A stretch of DNA of 64,000 nt from Streptomyces sp. CB03234 (GTDB lineage Bacteria; Actinomycetota; Actinomycetes; Streptomycetales; Streptomycetaceae): assembly GCF_001905885.1 (NCBI RefSeq), contig NZ_LIYH01000003.1, forward strand, positions 682,001 through 746,000. The letters are read 5' to 3'. The stretch's first letter is position 1. Each line of letters starts with the position of its first letter. A program made the position numbers and the translations under genes. The notes beneath the pieces were generated by a model. It was given only the letters and a program-made list of their open reading frames with translations. It searched no databases and had not been told where the DNA came from. Positions 50,101 to 62,400 of this stretch are shown here, one piece after another.

Positions 50101-53100
50101 CGTCGAGGATGTACGCGATCCGCTCGGCGGGGTAGCCCGGGTCGACAGGCAGGTAGGCGGCGCCGGCCTTGAGGACGCCGAGGGTGACGGCGAGCCAGTC
50201 CGCCGACCGCGGCACGGCGACCGCGACGTGCTGCTCGGGGCGGACGCCGCGGGCGATGAAGTGGTGCGCCCACTGGTTGGCGCGCGCGTTCAGCTCGGCG
50301 TACGTGAGCTGCGTCCGGCCCGCGATGACGGCCGGGCGGCCGGGGGCGGCCTGGACGCGGGCGCTGAAGAGCGCCGGGAAGGTGCCGGCGTCGACCTCGT
50401 GCGCGGTGTCGTTCCATTCGGTCAGGACCCGGTGCCGCTCGGCCGGCGTGAGCAGGTCGATCCGGCTGACCCGGGTCTGCGGGTCGGCGGTGACCGCATC
50501 GAGCAGGGCTTGGTACCGGGCCGCCAGCGAGGCCACGGTGGCCCGGTCGAACAGGTCGGTGCGGTAGCTGATCAGCCCGCCGAGCCCGGCGGGCGCGCCG
50601 TCCTCGGTGAACGTCTCGCGCAGCTCCACGCCCAGGTCGGTCTTGGCGGAGGTCAGCTCGACATCGGCCGGGGCCGCGGTCAGGCCGGGCAGCCGCAGCG
50701 CCGGGGCGGTGTTGTTCTGGAAGGCGAGGAACACCTGGAAGAGCGGGGTGTGCGCCGGCGAGCGCTCGGGGGCGAGCCTGTCCACCAGCCGCTCGAAGGG
50801 CAGGTCCTGTTGGGCGTAGGCCGCGAGGTCCGCGGACCGCACCCGGGCCAGCAGCTCGGCGAAGGTCGGGTCCCCCGAGGTGTCGGTGCGCAGCACCAGC
50901 GTGTTGACGAAGAAGCCGACCAGCTCCTCCAGGGCCTCGTCCTGACGGCCCGCGACGGCGGTGCCGATGGGGATGTCGGTGCCCGAGCCGAGCCGGGTCA
51001 GCAGGGCGGCGAGTGCCGCCTGCGCCACCATGAACATGCTCACCTGGTGTCTCTGCGCCAGGCCCGTGAGCCGGGCGTGCAGGTCCGCGCCGAGGGTGAA
51101 CTCGACCGCGGCCCCCGACGGGTCCGGCTCCGCGGGGCGGGGCCGGTCGGCGGGCAGCTCCAGCGCCGCCGGGGCGCCGTCCAGGGCGGCGGTCCAGAAG
51201 GCGAGCTGACGGGCCGCGAGGCTCTGCGGGTCGCTCTCGTCGCCGAGCAGGTCGCGCTGCCAGAGGGTGTAGTCGGCGTACTGCACCGCCAGCGGCGTGA
51301 AGGCGGGGGCCCGCCCGGCCTGCCGTGCCGTGTAGGCGACGGAGAGATCGCGTGCCAGCGGCGCGTTCGACCAGCCGTCGGAGGCGATGTGGTGCAGGTT
51401 CAGGAGGAGGACGTGCTCCTCCTCGGCAATGCGGAACAGAGTGGCCCGTATCGGCAGTTCGACGGCGAGGTCGAAGCCGCGGGCCGCCTCGCGCTGCAGC
51501 GCCTCGGCCAGCTCGGCCTCGGACACGTCCGCGGCCTCGAAGGGCACCTCGGCCCCCGCCGGGTCCGCGACGGCCTGGCGGGGCTTGCCGCCCGGGTCGG
51601 GGAAGGTGGTGCGCAGGGACTCGTGGCGGGTCAGCACGTCGGCCAGGGCGGCCCGCAGGGCGGCGTGGTCCAGGGTGCCGGTCAGCCGGATGCCGATGGG
51701 AATGTTGTACGAGCCCGTCGGGCCCTCCAAGCGGTTCAGGAACCACAGCCGGCGCTGGGCGGCGGACAGCGGGAGCTCCTCGGGGCGCTCGTACGGGGCC
51801 AGGGCGGGACGCTCGGAGCCGTCGGAGCCCCCGGAGGTGACCCGGGCGGCAAGCCGCGCCGGGGTGGGCGCCTCGAACACGGCGCGCACGTCCACCTCGG
51901 CGCCGAAGGCGGCGCGGACCCGGCTGAGCAGCCGGACGGCGCTGAGCGAGTTGCCGCCGAGCTGGAAGAAGTCGCCGTCCGCGGGGACCTGGGGCAGGTC
52001 GAGGACCTGTGCGAAGAGCGCGCACAGGATCTCCTCCTGCGGGGTGCGCGGGGCGCGGGCGCGGGTGGTGCCGAGGGCGGCGAACTCCGGCTCGGGCAAG
52101 GCCGCGCGGTCCAGCTTGCCGTTGACGGTCAGCGGCAGGGCGTCGAGGACGACGACGGCCTCGGGGACCATGTAGTCGGGCAGGGCGGCGGCCAGGGCCG
52201 CGCGGACGGCGGCGCCGTCCGGGCCGGCGCCGTCCGCCGGGACCACGTAGGCGACCAGGCGCTTGCCGCCCTCGCCGCCGTCGCGGACCACGACCGCCTG
52301 GGCGGCGACGCCCGGCAGCGCTGCGACGGCGGCGGCCACCTCGCCCGGCTCGATGCGGTGGCCGCGCACCTTGACCTGGTCGTCGGCGCGGCCGACGAAG
52401 ACGAGGTTGCCGTCGGGCAGTTGGCGGGCCACGTCGCCGGTGCGGTACATCCGGGAGCCCGCCGGGCCGTAGGGGTCGGCGGTGAAGCGCTCCGATGTCA
52501 GGGCCGGGCGGTCGAGGTAACCGCGGGCCAGGCAGGGGCCCGCGAGGTAGAGCTCGCCGGCGACGCCCTCGGGGACCGGGCGCAGCGCGGCGTCCAGCAC
52601 GTAGGCGCGGACGTTGCCCTGGGGGCGGCCCATCGGGACGGGGCCGGGGGGCAGGTCGGCGCCGGGCTCGATGCGGTATTCGGTGACGTTGACGGTGGCC
52701 TCGGTGGGCCCGTACACGTTCCAGACCACGGCCTGGGGGTGGCGCTCGCGCCAGGCGGCGACCGCTTCCCCGAGCAGGGCCTCACCGCCGAGCAGCAGCT
52801 CGGTCGCGGGCGAGTACCCGTCCGGGAGGGCGCCGAGCAGCGGCAGGTGGCTGGGTGTCGCCTTCATGAAGGTGACCGGGGCCTCGGCGAGCCGCGCGGA
52901 CAGCTGCGGGGTCTCCTCCAGGGCCGCGATGATCACGGTGCCGCCGACGGTCAGCGGGGTGAACAGCGCGGTGACCGTGAGGTCGAAGGAGACCGGCGAG
53001 TGCAGCAGGGCGCGCCCGCTCGCGCCGGGATAGGCGAGCCCGGTCCAGCCCAGGTAGTCGGTCACCGAGCGGTGGGCGACCACGACGCCCTTGGGGCGGC

Positions 53101-56100
53101 CGGTGGAGCCGGAGGTGTAGATGACGTACGCCGGGTGGTCGGGGAGCGCGGCGCAGTCCGGCGCGGTGGCGGGGAGCGCGGCCAGGGCGGCGGCGGTGGC
53201 CGGCTCGTCGAGGACGAGGCGGGGCACGTGGGTGGCGGGCAGCCGGCCGGCGGCGGCTCCGGTGGTGACGAGCAGCCGCGGCGCCGCGTCGGCGAGCAGG
53301 TAGCCGAGCCGGTCGTGCGGGTAGGCCGGGTCCAACGGGACATAGGCCGCGCCGGACTTCAGGACGGCGAGCAGCGCGACGACGAGGTCGGCGGAGCGCT
53401 CCAGGGCGAGGGCGACCCGCTGCTCGGGGCCGGCGCCGCGGGCGGCGAGGGCGTGCGCGAGCCGGTTGGCACGGGCCTCCAGCTCGGCATAGCTGATCTC
53501 GGCGTCGCCGTCCACGAGCGCGATGGTGTCCGGGGTGCGGGCCGCCTGGGCCTCGATCAGCTCGTGGACCAGGGCGTCCGAGCCGGGCACGGTGACGCCG
53601 GCGGCGCCGGTCGTCCGCCGCCGGGTGTCGGCGGTGCCGAGCAGGTCGATCCGGCCGACCGGGGTGCCGGGCGCGGTGGCGAGGGTTTCCAGCACGCGGC
53701 GCAGCCGGCCGGTGACGGATTCCACCAGCGCGCGGTCCAGCAGGTCGGCGCGGTAGTACCAGTTGAGGGTGAGCCGGTGGTCGTCCTGCATGACCACCAT
53801 GCCCAGCGGGTAGTGGTTGTCGCCCTTGGTGTCCACCTCGGACAGCGCCAGGCCGTGCGCGGTCTGCATCGCGCCGGGCTCCGCGGGGAAGTTCTCGAAG
53901 ACCACGGCGGTGTCGAAGAGGCTTCCCAGGCCGAGGAGCTGCTGGATGTCGGCGAGGCCGAGGTAGTGGTGGGAGAGGAGTTCGACGCGGCGCTGCTGGA
54001 CGTCGGCGAGGGTGTCGGCGAGGGAGCGCGCGGGGTCGACCCGGACGCGGACGGGCACGGTGTTGCTGAACAGGCCGACCATGGACTCCACGCCGGGCAG
54101 CTCCGGCGGGCGGCCGGAGACCGTCTCGCCGAAGAGGACGTCGTCCCGGCCGGTCAGCTGGGCCAGCACGATGCCCCAGGCGCCCTGGACGACGGCGTTG
54201 AGGGTGAGGCCATGGGTGCGGGCGGCGGCGGTGAGGCCGGCCACCAGCCCGGCGGGCAGCTCGTCGACGATGCGGCCCGGCAGGGCGGCGGCCGTGCCCG
54301 CGGCGGCGGGGGCCACCAGGGTCGGCTCGGCCACTCCGGCGAGCGCGGTGCGCCAGGCGTGCTCGGCGGCACTCCGGTCCTGCCCGGCCAGCCAGGCCAG
54401 GTAGTCCTTGTACGGGGCGACCGGCGGCAGTGCCGCGAGGTCGCCGCCGCTGCCGTACAGCGCGAACAGCTCGCCGGCCAGGATCGGCGCGGACCAGCCG
54501 TCCAGCAGCAGGTGGTGGGCGGCGAACAGCAGCCGGAAGGTGTCCTCGCCGAGCCGGATGAGGGTGAAGCGCAGCAGCGGCGGGCGCTCCGGGTCGAAGC
54601 GGCGGGCCCGCTCGGCCACCAGCAGCCGGTCCAGCTCGGCACGCTGCTCGTCGGCGTCGAGCGCGGTCAGGTCGATCTCGTTCCAGGGCACTTCGGCCTC
54701 GGCCGGGATGAGCTGGACGGGGGTCCCCTCGGCTGTGCGGCGGAAGGCGGCACGCAGGCTGGCGTGGCGGGCGAGCAGCGCGGCGACGGCGGCGCGCAGC
54801 CGGCCGGTGTCGAGGTCGCCGCTCACGTCCAGGGCGAGGCGGGTGATGTACACGTCCTCGGCCTGCTGGTCGTACTCGGTGTGGAAGAGCAGGCCCTCCT
54901 GGAGCGGGGAGAGCGGCAGGATGTCGGCCAGGCCCGGCTGGACCTGTTCCAGGGCGGTGATCTCGTCCTGGCCGAGACCGGCCAGCGGCACGTCGGAGGG
55001 GATCAGCCGGCCGGCGCCCTCCGGCCGCCGGGCGCGCTCGGCCAGCGCGGCCAGTGCCTCGAACCAGCGCTCGGCGAGCTGCCGTACGGCACCCTCGGTG
55101 AGGAGCTCGCCCGGCCAGGTCCAGGTGGCGGTCAGCCGGGGGCCGTCGGCGTGCGTCTCGGTGACGGCGTTGGCGGTGAGCGCGTAGGGCAGCGGGGTGG
55201 CCTGGTCCGCGCCGCCGCCGAGGCCGGCGTCCTGGGTGTCGTCCGCGCCCGACTCGCCGATCCGGCCGAGGTAGTTGAAGCCGATCTGCGGCTCGGGAAG
55301 CCGGGCGAGCGCGACGGCGGTTCGCGGGTTCAGGTAGCGCAGCAGGCCGAAGCCGATGCCGTTGTCGGGGATGGCGCGCAGTTGTTCCCTGACCGCCTTG
55401 AGGGCGGCGGCCGGGTCGGCGCCCGGCGCTCCCGGGTCGAGCCGGACCGGGTAGAGGCTGGTGAACCAGCCCACGGTGCGGGACAGGTCGGCGCCTTCGA
55501 CGATGTCCTCACGGCCATGGCCTTCGAGGCCGACCAGCACGGAGGAGTCGTCGCCCAGGCCCTGGGCGCGCCGCCAGTCGGCGACGGCGGTGGCCAGCGC
55601 GGTCAGCAGCACATCGTTGACCTGTGCGTTGAACGCGGCAGGTACCGGACCGAGGAGGGCTCCGGTGAGGTCGGCGGGCAGCCGCAAGGTGAGGTGCCCG
55701 GCGGTGGCCAGGGTGTCACGCCCGGCGTCCAGGGGCCGCTCGGTGAGCAGCGGGTCGGGCCCGGAGAGTATGTCGCGCCACAGCGGCAGTTCGCGCAGGC
55801 GCCCTGCCTCGCCGGCGGCGGCGGTGAGCGCCTGCGCCCAGCGGCGGAAGGAGGTGCCGACGGGCTCGGGGGTGAAGGAGCGGCCCTCGGCGGCCGCGTC
55901 CAGGGCGGCCGCGAACTCGGGCAGCAGGATGCGCCAGGAGACCCCGTCGACGGACAGGTGGTGGATGACCAGCAGCAGCCGGCCCGGCTCGGCGGCTCCA
56001 GCGTCGAACCAGACGGCCTGGACCATGCGGCCCTGCTCGGGGGCGAGCCGGCCCTGCGCGTCGGCGGACTCCCGCTCGATGACGGCCCGCTGGGCATCGG

Positions 56101-59100
56101 CGCCGAGTCCGCTGACGTCGACACGGGTCAGCGAACCGGCGGCGTCGACGGTCCCGGGCGGGGTGATCTCGAGCGTCCACTCGTCGATGTCCTCGATGCG
56201 GGTCAGCCTGAGCCGCAGTGCGTCGTGGTGGTCCAGGAGGGTCTGGAGGACGCCCGTGACGCGGGCGGTGTCCAGTCCGGCGGGAACCGGCAGCGGCATC
56301 GCCTGGTGGAACGGGTCGACGGGGCCGCTGTGTTCGCTGAACCAGTGGATGATCGGGGTGAGCGGCACCGCGCCGACGCCGTCCGAGGGAGCGCGGCGGC
56401 GCGCCGGGGCGGCAGCCTCCTTGGCGACGGCGGCCAGCGCCTCGACGGTCTTGTGGGTGAAGACGTCACGCGGGGTGAAGCGCAGCCCGGCCTTGCGGGC
56501 CCGGCTGATCAGCTGGATGGAGCCGATGCTGTCGCCGCCCAGCTCGAAGAAGCTCTGGTCCACGCCGACCTTCGGCACGCCGAGGATCTCCGCGAAGAGA
56601 GCGCACAACAGCTCCTCGCGCTCGGTGGCGGGGGCGCGGCCCTCGCCGGCGGGGGCCTGCGGGGCGGGCAGCGCCTTGCGGTCGAGCTTGCCGTTGACCA
56701 TCAGCGGCAGCGCGTCGAGGGTGACGAAGACGGCGGGCACCATGTACTCGGGCAGCGCGGCGCCGGTGTGCGCGCGCAGCGCTTCGGCATCGGGAGCGGC
56801 GTCGGGTCCGGGGACCACGTACGCCGCCAGCTGCTTGACGCCGGGCTGCGGTTCGTGGATGACGACGGCGCTCTCGGCGACGGACGGGTGGCGGCGCAGC
56901 ACCGCCTCGATCTCGCCCAGCTCGATGCGGAAGCCGCGGATCTTGACCTGGTCGTCGGCCCGGCCGACGAACTCCAGCTGGCCGTCCGGGCGGTGGCGCA
57001 CGATGTCGCCGGTGCGGTACATGCGGGTGCCGGGGGCGCCGAACGGGTCGGCGGTGAAGCGTTCGGCGGTCAGCCCGGCGCGCCTGAGGTAGCCGCGGGC
57101 CAGGCCGGGGCCCGCTACGTACAGCTCGCCGGCCACACCGGCGGGCACCGGGCGGAGCGCGCCGTCGAGGACGTACAGCCGCGTGTCGTGGACGGCGGTG
57201 CCGATCGGCGGAACGCTGCCGGCGGGCTCCAGGGGGGCGCTGATGGTGGCGGCGACGGTGGACTCGGTCGGCCCGTACGCGTTGACCATGCGGCGGCCGG
57301 GCGCCCAGCGCTCGACCAGCTCGGCTGAGGTCGCGTCACCGCCTACGACGAGGGTGGTGAAACCTTCGAGGCCGGCGGTGGGGACGCCGGCCAGGGCGGC
57401 CGGCGGGATCAGGGCGTGCGTCACCTTCCGCTCCGCGATCAGCTCCGCGAGCGGCTCGCCCGCGAGCGCACCCGGCTCGGGCACGACCAGCGCGGCACCG
57501 GAGGTGAGGGCCATGCACAGCTCCAGCACGGAGGCGTCGAAGCTCGGCGAGGAGAACTGCAGCACCCGGCCGCCCTCCCCGACCGCGAACCGCTCCCGCT
57601 CCGAGGCCGCGAAGGCCGCCAGCCCCTCGTGGGTGACGAGCACGCCCTTGGGTACGCCCGTCGAGCCCGAGGTGTAGATCAGGTACGCCGGGGAGGCCGT
57701 GGAGACCGGGCCCGCGGGCCGCGCTCCGGCCTGCGGAAGCTCACCGTCCAGCTCGATCACCGGCACGTCGGCCACCGCCGGCACCGCGCCTGCGTGCTCC
57801 GAGGTGGTCAGCACCGCGGCAGGCGCCGCGTCCTTGAACATGAACGCGATCCGCTCGGCCGGGTAGTCGGGGTCCACCGGCAGGTACGCGGCGCCGGCCT
57901 TCTGCACCGCCAGCGCGGCCACGACCGACTCGACGGAGCGGCCCAGAACCAGCGCCACGATCTGTTCGGGGCCGATCCCCAGCCCGGCCAGCCGGCCCGC
58001 CAGCTCGTCGGTGCGCGCGGCCAGTTCCGCGTACGTCAGCACCGTCCCGGCCGACTCGACGGCGACCGCGTCCGGGGTTCGGGCGGCCTGCGCGGAGAAC
58101 AGCGCGGGGAAGGTCTTCGGGGCCACCGCCGGCGCGCCGGCCCCGGCCGCGACCAGGCGCCCGCGCTCCTCGTCGGAGAGCAGGTCCAGGCCCGCGACCG
58201 TGCGGTCCGGGTCCTCGGCGATCGCACCGAGGAGCTTGACGAGGCGGCCGCCGATCACCTCGGTCTGCTCGCGGGTGAACAGGTCGGGGCGGTAGTTGAG
58301 CAGCAGCCGCAGCCGGCCCTCGTACACGTGGGAGACCAGGCACAGCGGGTAGTGGTTGGCGTCGAGCACGTCGAAGCCGTCGATGGCCAGGTCGCCGGCG
58401 AGGTCGCGCAGGTCCTGGAGGTCGAAGGGGAAGTTCTCGAAGGCGACGTACGTGTCGAAGAGCTCGGCGTGGCCGGAGACCCGGTGGATGTCGCGCATGC
58501 CGGTGAACTGGTGGGCGGACATCTCCAGGTGCTCGCCCTGGAGCCGGGCGAGCACCTCGCGCAGCGAGTCGGCGGCGTTCACCCGGACCCGCACCGGCAG
58601 GGTGTTGATGAGCATGCCGACCATGCGCTCGACACCGGGCACCTCCGGCGGGCGGCCGGAGACGACCGTGCCGAAGACCACGTCGTCGCGGCCGGAGAGC
58701 ACGGAAAGCAGCAGGCCCCAGGAGCCGTGGACGGCACTGGAGAAGGTCAGGTCCGCACCGCGCAGCCGGGCCGACAGCGCCTCGGTCTCCTCGGTGGACA
58801 GCTCCAGTACCAGCTGCTCGGGGTGCACAACCTCGCGGGTCGGGTCGGCGGGGATCAGCCGGGTCGGGGCGTCGATCCCGGCCAGGGCCTCGCGCCAGGC
58901 CGCCTCGGAGGCGGCTCGGTCCTGGCGGGCCAGGTGGGCGAGGTGGTCGCGGAAGGGGGTGACGGGCGGCAGCGCGGAGGCGTCGCCCCCGTTGCCGTAG
59001 ACCTGGAACAGCTCGCCGAGCAGGACGGAGGTGGACCAGCCGTCGAGCAGGATGTGGTGGAAGGTGATGAGCAGCCGCGCCGAGCCGACGCCGAGCCGCA

Positions 59101-59488
59101 CCAGGCGGTAGCGCATCAGCGGCGGGCGGGTCAGCTCGAAGCGGTGGTTCTTCTCCTCGGCCTGGATGCGGGCGAGTTCGGCCGTCCGCCGGTCGGCGGG
59201 CAGAGCGCCCAGGTCGTCCTCCTGCCAGGGCAGGGCCGCCTCGCGGGCCACCACCTGCACCGGACGGCTCTGCTTGGGGTGCAGGAAGCCCACCCGCAGG
59301 TTGGCGTGGCGGGCGAGCAGCGTCTCGGCGGTGGTGCGCAGGACCTGCGCGTCCACGTCGCCGCCGAGGTCCAGCACGACCTGCACGGTGTAGACGTCGT
59401 TGCCGGACTCGTCGTACAGCGCGTGGAAGAGCAGCCCCTCCTGAAGCGGGGACAGCGGGAGAATGTCCTCGGGACCCGACTTCGTCAT
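43982..59488 (-). CDS. NRPS-B: C-A-T-E / C-A-T / C-A-T-E / C-T-E
   Basis: 5168 aa. Module 1: DCL-type C ([10 protein letters not shown], about 144), A code D-A-L-L-V-G-A-V-A-K (hydrophobic), T (about 986), E (about 1174). Module 2: C (about 1659), A code D-L-T-K-L-G-V-V-N-K, the Asp/Asn-type DLTK pocket with changed last positions, T with GGNSL (about 2511), no E. Module 3: LCL-type C ([10 protein letters not shown], about 2699), A code D-V-A-Q-G-G-V-V-C-K (unassigned), T, E (about 3764). Module 4: C (about 4261), T (GGDSI, about 4621), E (about 4809), no A. C-domain types agree with the E domains before them. Start: GGAGG eight bases before the ATG at 59488, which shares one base with the previous stop (TAATG). 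Confidence 0.95.
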   Translation of the reverse strand: MTKSGPEDILPLSPLQEGLLFHALYDESGNDVYTVQVVLDLGGDVDAQVLRTTAETLLARHANLRVGFLHPKQSRPVQVVAREAALPWQEDDLGALPADRRTAELARIQAEEKNHRFELTRPPLMRYRLVRLGVGSARLLITFHHILLDGWSTSVLLGELFQVYGNGGDASALPPVTPFRDHLAHLARQDRAASEAAWREALAGIDAPTRLIPADPTREVVHPEQLVLELSTEETEALSARLRGADLTFSSAVHGSWGLLLSVLSGRDDVVFGTVVSGRPPEVPGVERMVGMLINTLPVRVRVNAADSLREVLARLQGEHLEMSAHQFTGMRDIHRVSGHAELFDTYVAFENFPFDLQDLRDLAGDLAIDGFDVLDANHYPLCLVSHVYEGRLRLLLNYRPDLFTREQTEVIGGRLVKLLGAIAEDPDRTVAGLDLLSDEERGRLVAAGAGAPAVAPKTFPALFSAQAARTPDAVAVESAGTVLTYAELAARTDELAGRLAGLGIGPEQIVALVLGRSVESVVAALAVQKAGAAYLPVDPDYPAERIAFMFKDAAPAAVLTTSEHAGAVPAVADVPVIELDGELPQAGARPAGPVSTASPAYLIYTSGSTGVPKGVLVTHEGLAAFAASERERFAVGEGGRVLQFSSPSFDASVLELCMALTSGAALVVPEPGALAGEPLAELIAERKVTHALIPPAALAGVPTAGLEGFTTLVVGGDATSAELVERWAPGRRMVNAYGPTESTVAATISAPLEPAGSVPPIGTAVHDTRLYVLDGALRPVPAGVAGELYVAGPGLARGYLRRAGLTAERFTADPFGAPGTRMYRTGDIVRHRPDGQLEFVGRADDQVKIRGFRIELGEIEAVLRRHPSVAESAVVIHEPQPGVKQLAAYVVPGPDAAPDAEALRAHTGAALPEYMVPAVFVTLDALPLMVNGKLDRKALPAPQAPAGEGRAPATEREELLCALFAEILGVPKVGVDQSFFELGGDSIGSIQLISRARKAGLRFTPRDVFTHKTVEALAAVAKEAAAPARRRAPSDGVGAVPLTPIIHWFSEHSGPVDPFHQAMPLPVPAGLDTARVTGVLQTLLDHHDALRLRLTRIEDIDEWTLEITPPGTVDAAGSLTRVDVSGLGADAQRAVIERESADAQGRLAPEQGRMVQAVWFDAGAAEPGRLLLVIHHLSVDGVSWRILLPEFAAALDAAAEGRSFTPEPVGTSFRRWAQALTAAAGEAGRLRELPLWRDILSGPDPLLTERPLDAGRDTLATAGHLTLRLPADLTGALLGPVPAAFNAQVNDVLLTALATAVADWRRAQGLGDDSSVLVGLEGHGREDIVEGADLSRTVGWFTSLYPVRLDPGAPGADPAAALKAVREQLRAIPDNGIGFGLLRYLNPRTAVALARLPEPQIGFNYLGRIGESGADDTQDAGLGGGADQATPLPYALTANAVTETHADGPRLTATWTWPGELLTEGAVRQLAERWFEALAALAERARRPEGAGRLIPSDVPLAGLGQDEITALEQVQPGLADILPLSPLQEGLLFHTEYDQQAEDVYITRLALDVSGDLDTGRLRAAVAALLARHASLRAAFRRTAEGTPVQLIPAEAEVPWNEIDLTALDADEQRAELDRLLVAERARRFDPERPPLLRFTLIRLGEDTFRLLFAAHHLLLDGWSAPILAGELFALYGSGGDLAALPPVAPYKDYLAWLAGQDRSAAEHAWRTALAGVAEPTLVAPAAAGTAAALPGRIVDELPAGLVAGLTAAARTHGLTLNAVVQGAWGIVLAQLTGRDDVLFGETVSGRPPELPGVESMVGLFSNTVPVRVRVDPARSLADTLADVQQRRVELLSHHYLGLADIQQLLGLGSLFDTAVVFENFPAEPGAMQTAHGLALSEVDTKGDNHYPLGMVVMQDDHRLTLNWYYRADLLDRALVESVTGRLRRVLETLATAPGTPVGRIDLLGTADTRRRTTGAAGVTVPGSDALVHELIEAQAARTPDTIALVDGDAEISYAELEARANRLAHALAARGAGPEQRVALALERSADLVVALLAVLKSGAAYVPLDPAYPHDRLGYLLADAAPRLLVTTGAAAGRLPATHVPRLVLDEPATAAALAALPATAPDCAALPDHPAYVIYTSGSTGRPKGVVVAHRSVTDYLGWTGLAYPGASGRALLHSPVSFDLTVTALFTPLTVGGTVIIAALEETPQLSARLAEAPVTFMKATPSHLPLLGALPDGYSPATELLLGGEALLGEAVAAWRERHPQAVVWNVYGPTEATVNVTEYRIEPGADLPPGPVPMGRPQGNVRAYVLDAALRPVPEGVAGELYLAGPCLARGYLDRPALTSERFTADPYGPAGSRMYRTGDVARQLPDGNLVFVGRADDQVKVRGHRIEPGEVAAAVAALPGVAAQAVVVRDGGEGGKRLVAYVVPADGAGPDGAAVRAALAAALPDYMVPEAVVVLDALPLTVNGKLDRAALPEPEFAALGTTRARAPRTPQEEILCALFAQVLDLPQVPADGDFFQLGGNSLSAVRLLSRVRAAFGAEVDVRAVFEAPTPARLAARVTSGGSDGSERPALAPYERPEELPLSAAQRRLWFLNRLEGPTGSYNIPIGIRLTGTLDHAALRAALADVLTRHESLRTTFPDPGGKPRQAVADPAGAEVPFEAADVSEAELAEALQREAARGFDLAVELPIRATLFRIAEEEHVLLLNLHHIASDGWSNAPLARDLSVAYTARQAGRAPAFTPLAVQYADYTLWQRDLLGDESDPQSLAARQLAFWTAALDGAPAALELPADRPRPAEPDPSGAAVEFTLGADLHARLTGLAQRHQVSMFMVAQAALAALLTRLGSGTDIPIGTAVAGRQDEALEELVGFFVNTLVLRTDTSGDPTFAELLARVRSADLAAYAQQDLPFERLVDRLAPERSPAHTPLFQVFLAFQNNTAPALRLPGLTAAPADVELTSAKTDLGVELRETFTEDGAPAGLGGLISYRTDLFDRATVASLAARYQALLDAVTADPQTRVSRIDLLTPAERHRVLTEWNDTAHEVDAGTFPALFSARVQAAPGRPAVIAGRTQLTYAELNARANQWAHHFIARGVRPEQHVAVAVPRSADWLAVTLGVLKAGAAYLPVDPGYPAERIAYILDDARPALVLTTGDVRDQLGALPAGTAAVSVDDPEVRAAVAAAPENDPDTPPLPAHPAYVIYTSGSTGRPKGVVVTHRGIAGLAGSHAENFSIDADSRVLQAVSPSFDVSLADLAMTLLTGAALVLPQGHKAPAGEELAALVRDHGVTHLQITAGMLGTLPHSPLPTLRTLGVGGEKCRPDQVAHWSEGRRLINVYGPSETTVCATMSRPQSGAVHPPIGTPLWNTRAYVLDDALRPVPAGATGELYLAGDGLARGYLGRPALTSERFVAHPYGATGERMYRTGDLVRWNADGELEFVGRADDQVKVRGFRIEPGEIEAALTAHPAVAHAAVTVHEDASGRRRLVACTVAVGTPAGPDELREHLAARLPEYMVPVGYTTLDALPLNANGKVDRAALPEPDLGDRAGSAAGRAPRDAKEQLICALVGDLLGVPYVGIDDGFFALGGDSIVSIQLVSRAREAGLEFTAADVLRHRTIEELAAAARALDAADAADAGEADAGIGEIPLTPVVHWWRERGGPVERFHQEVMVRLPGDADERLVTGSLQALIDHHDALRLRLSRRAGNQVWSLEARQRSTVPAAGVLTRADVRGLTGDDLVTAIREGEAAAQALLDPDNGAILRAVWFDAGPGGDHRLLLVVHHLAVDGVSWRILLPDLRAAWEALAAGSEPRLQPVRTSYRAWAQRLAAEACDPARSEELPLWTRTLSGPDPLLSDRPLDPARDVAGTVRSVELTLSPEETEPLLAEIPGLFHTGVTEVLLTALSVAVGHWRAGRGGRPGTDVLIGLEGHGRQELGPDTDLSRTVGWFSALSPVRLDPGTDRWEAALAGGPEIGDAVKRIKEQLATVPDKGLGYGLLRYLNPQTVPLLARCPAPQILFNYLGRFDVAEPGEARAWDITGTELAGSSDHPDTPVAHPIEINLSTRDHPDGPRLFARWTWPDALFTTDEMEALTTTWQQALAALVRHARQDAAGGRTPSDFPLVRLEQQEIDLLEAGRTGSFDVLPLAPLQEGLVFHSLYSESGLDVYATQLGIDLAGPVDPDTLRAAVAALLARHENLRAAFVHEGLARPVQVIPAQADPAWHETDLSALDPERQRTELDRLTAAEAARRFDLTAPPLLRCALVRLAADRHRLVLTHHHLLLDGWSAPVLLEELIRLYHAGGDASALPPAPPYRSYLAWLSGRDQDASERAWQSELAGLAGGTLLAPADPDRAPVLPARVMAQAGPGLTTALTDLATRLGVTVNTLVQAAWGLVLGRATGSRDVVFGATVSGRPPEVRGVERMVGLFINTVPVRLRTFADEPVRDLLVRLRDQQTELVDHQYLRLVDLQKAAGAGELFDTLLVFQNYPVDQAGVEDAATDAVRILDVHTSDATHYPLTLDAGLAGQELLLRLGYRPDLFLPEEADRLVAGLLGTLEEMAADPDRPAGRTTAGGLDRWAAEVSPLVAGRATPPAAGPASDAAPQAPASATREELLATLFAEALGLPSVGLDDDFFELGGDSIVSIQLAGRARQAGLVISLRDVFKHKTVRALARHAQDSTGAAEEDPEDAVGELDLTPVMHELLERGGPVETVHQAALLQLPLGADADRITATVQAVVDHHDMLRARLVRDAARPRLEIAERGAVDAAALITRVEADPAAPGGLIAQVSRRQELAQRELLPERGAMVRVVWLDAGAGQHGRLLVLAHHLVVDGVSWRVVQQDLKAAWEAVAEGRPVALEPVGTSFRRWSRLLTTVAQDPARLAELPLWRRIAGTRDPLLAERPLDPARDVAGSARQITVELSADATEPLLGRVPALFHAGVDEVLLTGLALAVARWRAEHGRGDASGVLVGLEGHGREEVAQGVDLSRTVGWFTSLYPVAVDPGDPAAPGLWSGGPAAGDALKRVKEQVREIPDKGIGYGLLRYLNPGTAAELAGTPAPQLGFNYLGRFAAAEATAAAAEDWSAPPEATETLGGGSAPEVPMAHSLTVNAITQDRPDGPHLVAVWSWPQELFSEQDVRQLAGYWFEALRSLAAHADNPEAGGLTPSDLSLIELSQDEIDEFESDLSR

Positions 59489-62400
59489 TACAGCGTCCTC
59501 CACTCGGCTTCGAGCCCGTCGATCTCGTCTTGGGAAAGGTCCACCAGCGCAAGGTCTGATGGGCTGTAGCCGCCCGCGTCCGGGAGCTCGGCGTGTTCGG
59601 TCAGTGCCCGCAGCGCGCGGGAGAAGGTGTCGTGCAGCTCACGGACGTCGGTGTCGGTGAGCAGCCGTCCGGGCCAGGCCCAGGTGGTCAGCAGGCGCGG
59701 CCCGCCGGGTGCGTCGAGCGCCGCCGCGTTGATCTCCAGTACATGCGACAGCGGCAGATCGGCGCCCTCGGCGAGGACGGCCTCGGTCTCCAGGGCCGCC
59801 TCCCAGTCACCGGCCCCGAGGGACTGGCGCCCGAGGTAGTTGAAGAGCAGGGGCGGGGTGGCGAGCGCGGCCAGTTCGGGGCCCGCGGCCGGGTCGAGGT
59901 GGCGCAGCACGCCGTAGCCGATGCCCTCGTCGGCCACGTCGCGCAGTTGCTCCTTGACGCGTTTGAGGGCGGCTCCGGCGGCGTGGCCCGCGGCCCACAG
60001 GCCGGCCCAGTCGGTGACGCCGGGATCCAGCCGGGCGGGCCGGATGGTGGTGAACCAGCCGACCGTGCGGGAGAGGTCCACGCCGTCGGAGAACTCCTGG
60101 CGGCCGTGGCCCTCGATGTCGATGAGCACGTCGCGGCCGGCCGCGCCGCGCCGCTCCCGCCAGTGCGCCACGGCCAGGGCCAGGGCGGTGACCAGCAGCT
60201 CGTGGACGCTCGCGTTGAGCACGCCGGGCAGCCGGTCGAGGAGCGCGGCGGTCTGTTCGGCGGGCAGTGTCACGGTGAGCTTGCGGGCTCCGGCGACGGT
60301 GTCCCGGGCCGGGTCCAGCGGCCGGTCCGTGAGGTACGGGGCGGGCAACCGCAGCGTCTCGCGCCACAGCGGGAGTTCGGCTGCACGGGCGGGTGCCTGC
60401 GCTGCCAGCAGCTCGGCCCACCGGCGCAGCGGGGTTCCGACGGGGGCGAGTCGTGGCTCCTTGCCCTCCCGTACGGCCTCCCAGGCGGCCCGCAGGTCGG
60501 GCAGCAGGATCTGCCAGGAGACGCCGTCCACGACCAGGTGGTGGGCGGCGAACAGCAGCCGTCCCGGGGCGTCGGGGCCGACGTCGAACCACACCAGTTG
60601 CACCGTGCGGCCCGCGCCGGGGTCGAGCCGCGCCCAGGCCTCCTTGGCCTCAGCGGCGATCAGCGCGGACAGTTCCTCGGTGCCGAGCCCTGCGGCTTCC
60701 ACCCGGCGCACCAGGGGCGTGGCTACGGCGCTGCCACGCTCGGCGACCTCGTACGCCCAGCGCCCGTCCGGCCGCCCGCGGTCCAGCCGGATCCGCAGCG
60801 CGTCGTGCCGGTCCAGTACGGCCTGCAGGGCGGCGGCCAGGTCGGCCTCGCCGAGTCCGGCCGGAACCTGGACCAGGCTCGACTGGTGGAAGGCGTCCAC
60901 CGGGCCGCCGCGCTCCTCCAGCCAGCGCATGACCGGGGTGGCGGGCAGTTCGCCCGTCCCGGCATCGGCGTCGTCCTCGGCCGGCCCGCCCGGCGCCGCT
61001 GCCTCGACGTGGGCCGCGAGGGCGGCGACCGTCTTCAGCTCGAAGACCTCCTTGGGGGAGAAGGTCAGGCCCTGGCGGCGGCCCCGCGCGACGAGCTGGA
61101 TCGAGACGATGCTGTCGCCGCCCAGTTCGAAGAAGCTGTCGTGCAGGCCGATGCTGTCGGCGCCGTCCCGGCCCAGCACGTCCGCGAAGAGCGCGGCGAT
61201 CGCATCCTGCACGGGCGTGCGGGCCCCGGCCGGGGCGACCGCGGCCGGGCCCGCGGCGGCGGGCGCGGGCAGCGCGCCCCGGTCGAGCTTGCCGTTGGGG
61301 GTGAGCGGCAGCGCGTCGAGGACGACCACCGCGGCGGGCACCATGTAGGCGGGGAGCGGCCCCTGGGCGTGGGCGATCACGTCGGCCGGGTCCGGGTACC
61401 GGCCCTCGGCGGGCACGACGTAGCCGGTGAGCCGGCGGTGGCCGGTGCGGTCCTCGTGTACGGCGGCGGCGGCGTGCGCGACACCCGGGTGACGGGCCAG
61501 CACGGCCTCGACCTCGCCCAGCTCGATGCGGAAGCCGTTCAGCTTGACCTGGTCGTCGACGCGGCCGAGGTATTCCAGCTCGCCGTCGGTGCGCCACCGG
61601 CCCACGTCGCCGGTCCGGTACATCCGGGCGCCGGGCGGGCCGTACGGGTCGGCGACGAAACGCTCGGCGGTCAGGCCGGAGCGGCCCAGGTAGCCGCGGG
61701 CGAGCTGGCCGCCGCCGATGTAGATCTCGCCGGCCACGCCGGGTGGCACCGGCTGGAGCGCCGGGTCCAGGACGTAGATGACCGAGTTCCACATCGGGCG
61801 GCCGATGGGCACCGGGCCGGCGGGCGCGGCGTCGTCCGGGCCGATGCGGTACTCGACGCAGCCGACGGTGGCCTCGGTCGGGCCGTACTCGTTGATGACG
61901 GTGACACCGGAGCGCCCTTCCCGCCACTCGTCGACGGTCTCACCGAGCAGCATCTCGCCGCCGACGACCAGCTCCTGTACCGGTGAGAACTCCTCGGGAA
62001 GCACCGCGAGCAGCGCCAGGTGGGAGGGGGTCGCCTTGAGGAACCCGGGGCGCGGCGCGCCGCTGCCGGGGCCCTCCAGGGCAGTGACGCGGACGGTCCC
62101 GCCGCTGATCAGCGGGCCGTACAGGGCGGTCACGGTGAGGTCGAAGGAGACCGGGGAGTGCAGCAGCGCGGACTCGGCGACGGACGGGTACCGCTCACGG
62201 ACGTAGGCCAGGTAGACCGCGACGGTGCGGTGCGTCACGACGACGCCCTTGGGGCGGCCGGTGGAGCCGGAGGTGTAGATGACGTACGCGGGGTGCTCCG
62301 GCGCCAGCGGGGCGGTGCGGTCGGCGTCTGCGGGGTCGGTCACCGGGGAGTGGCGCTGGGCGGTGACGTCCAGCACGGGCAGCCCGGCGGGGACGGCGTC

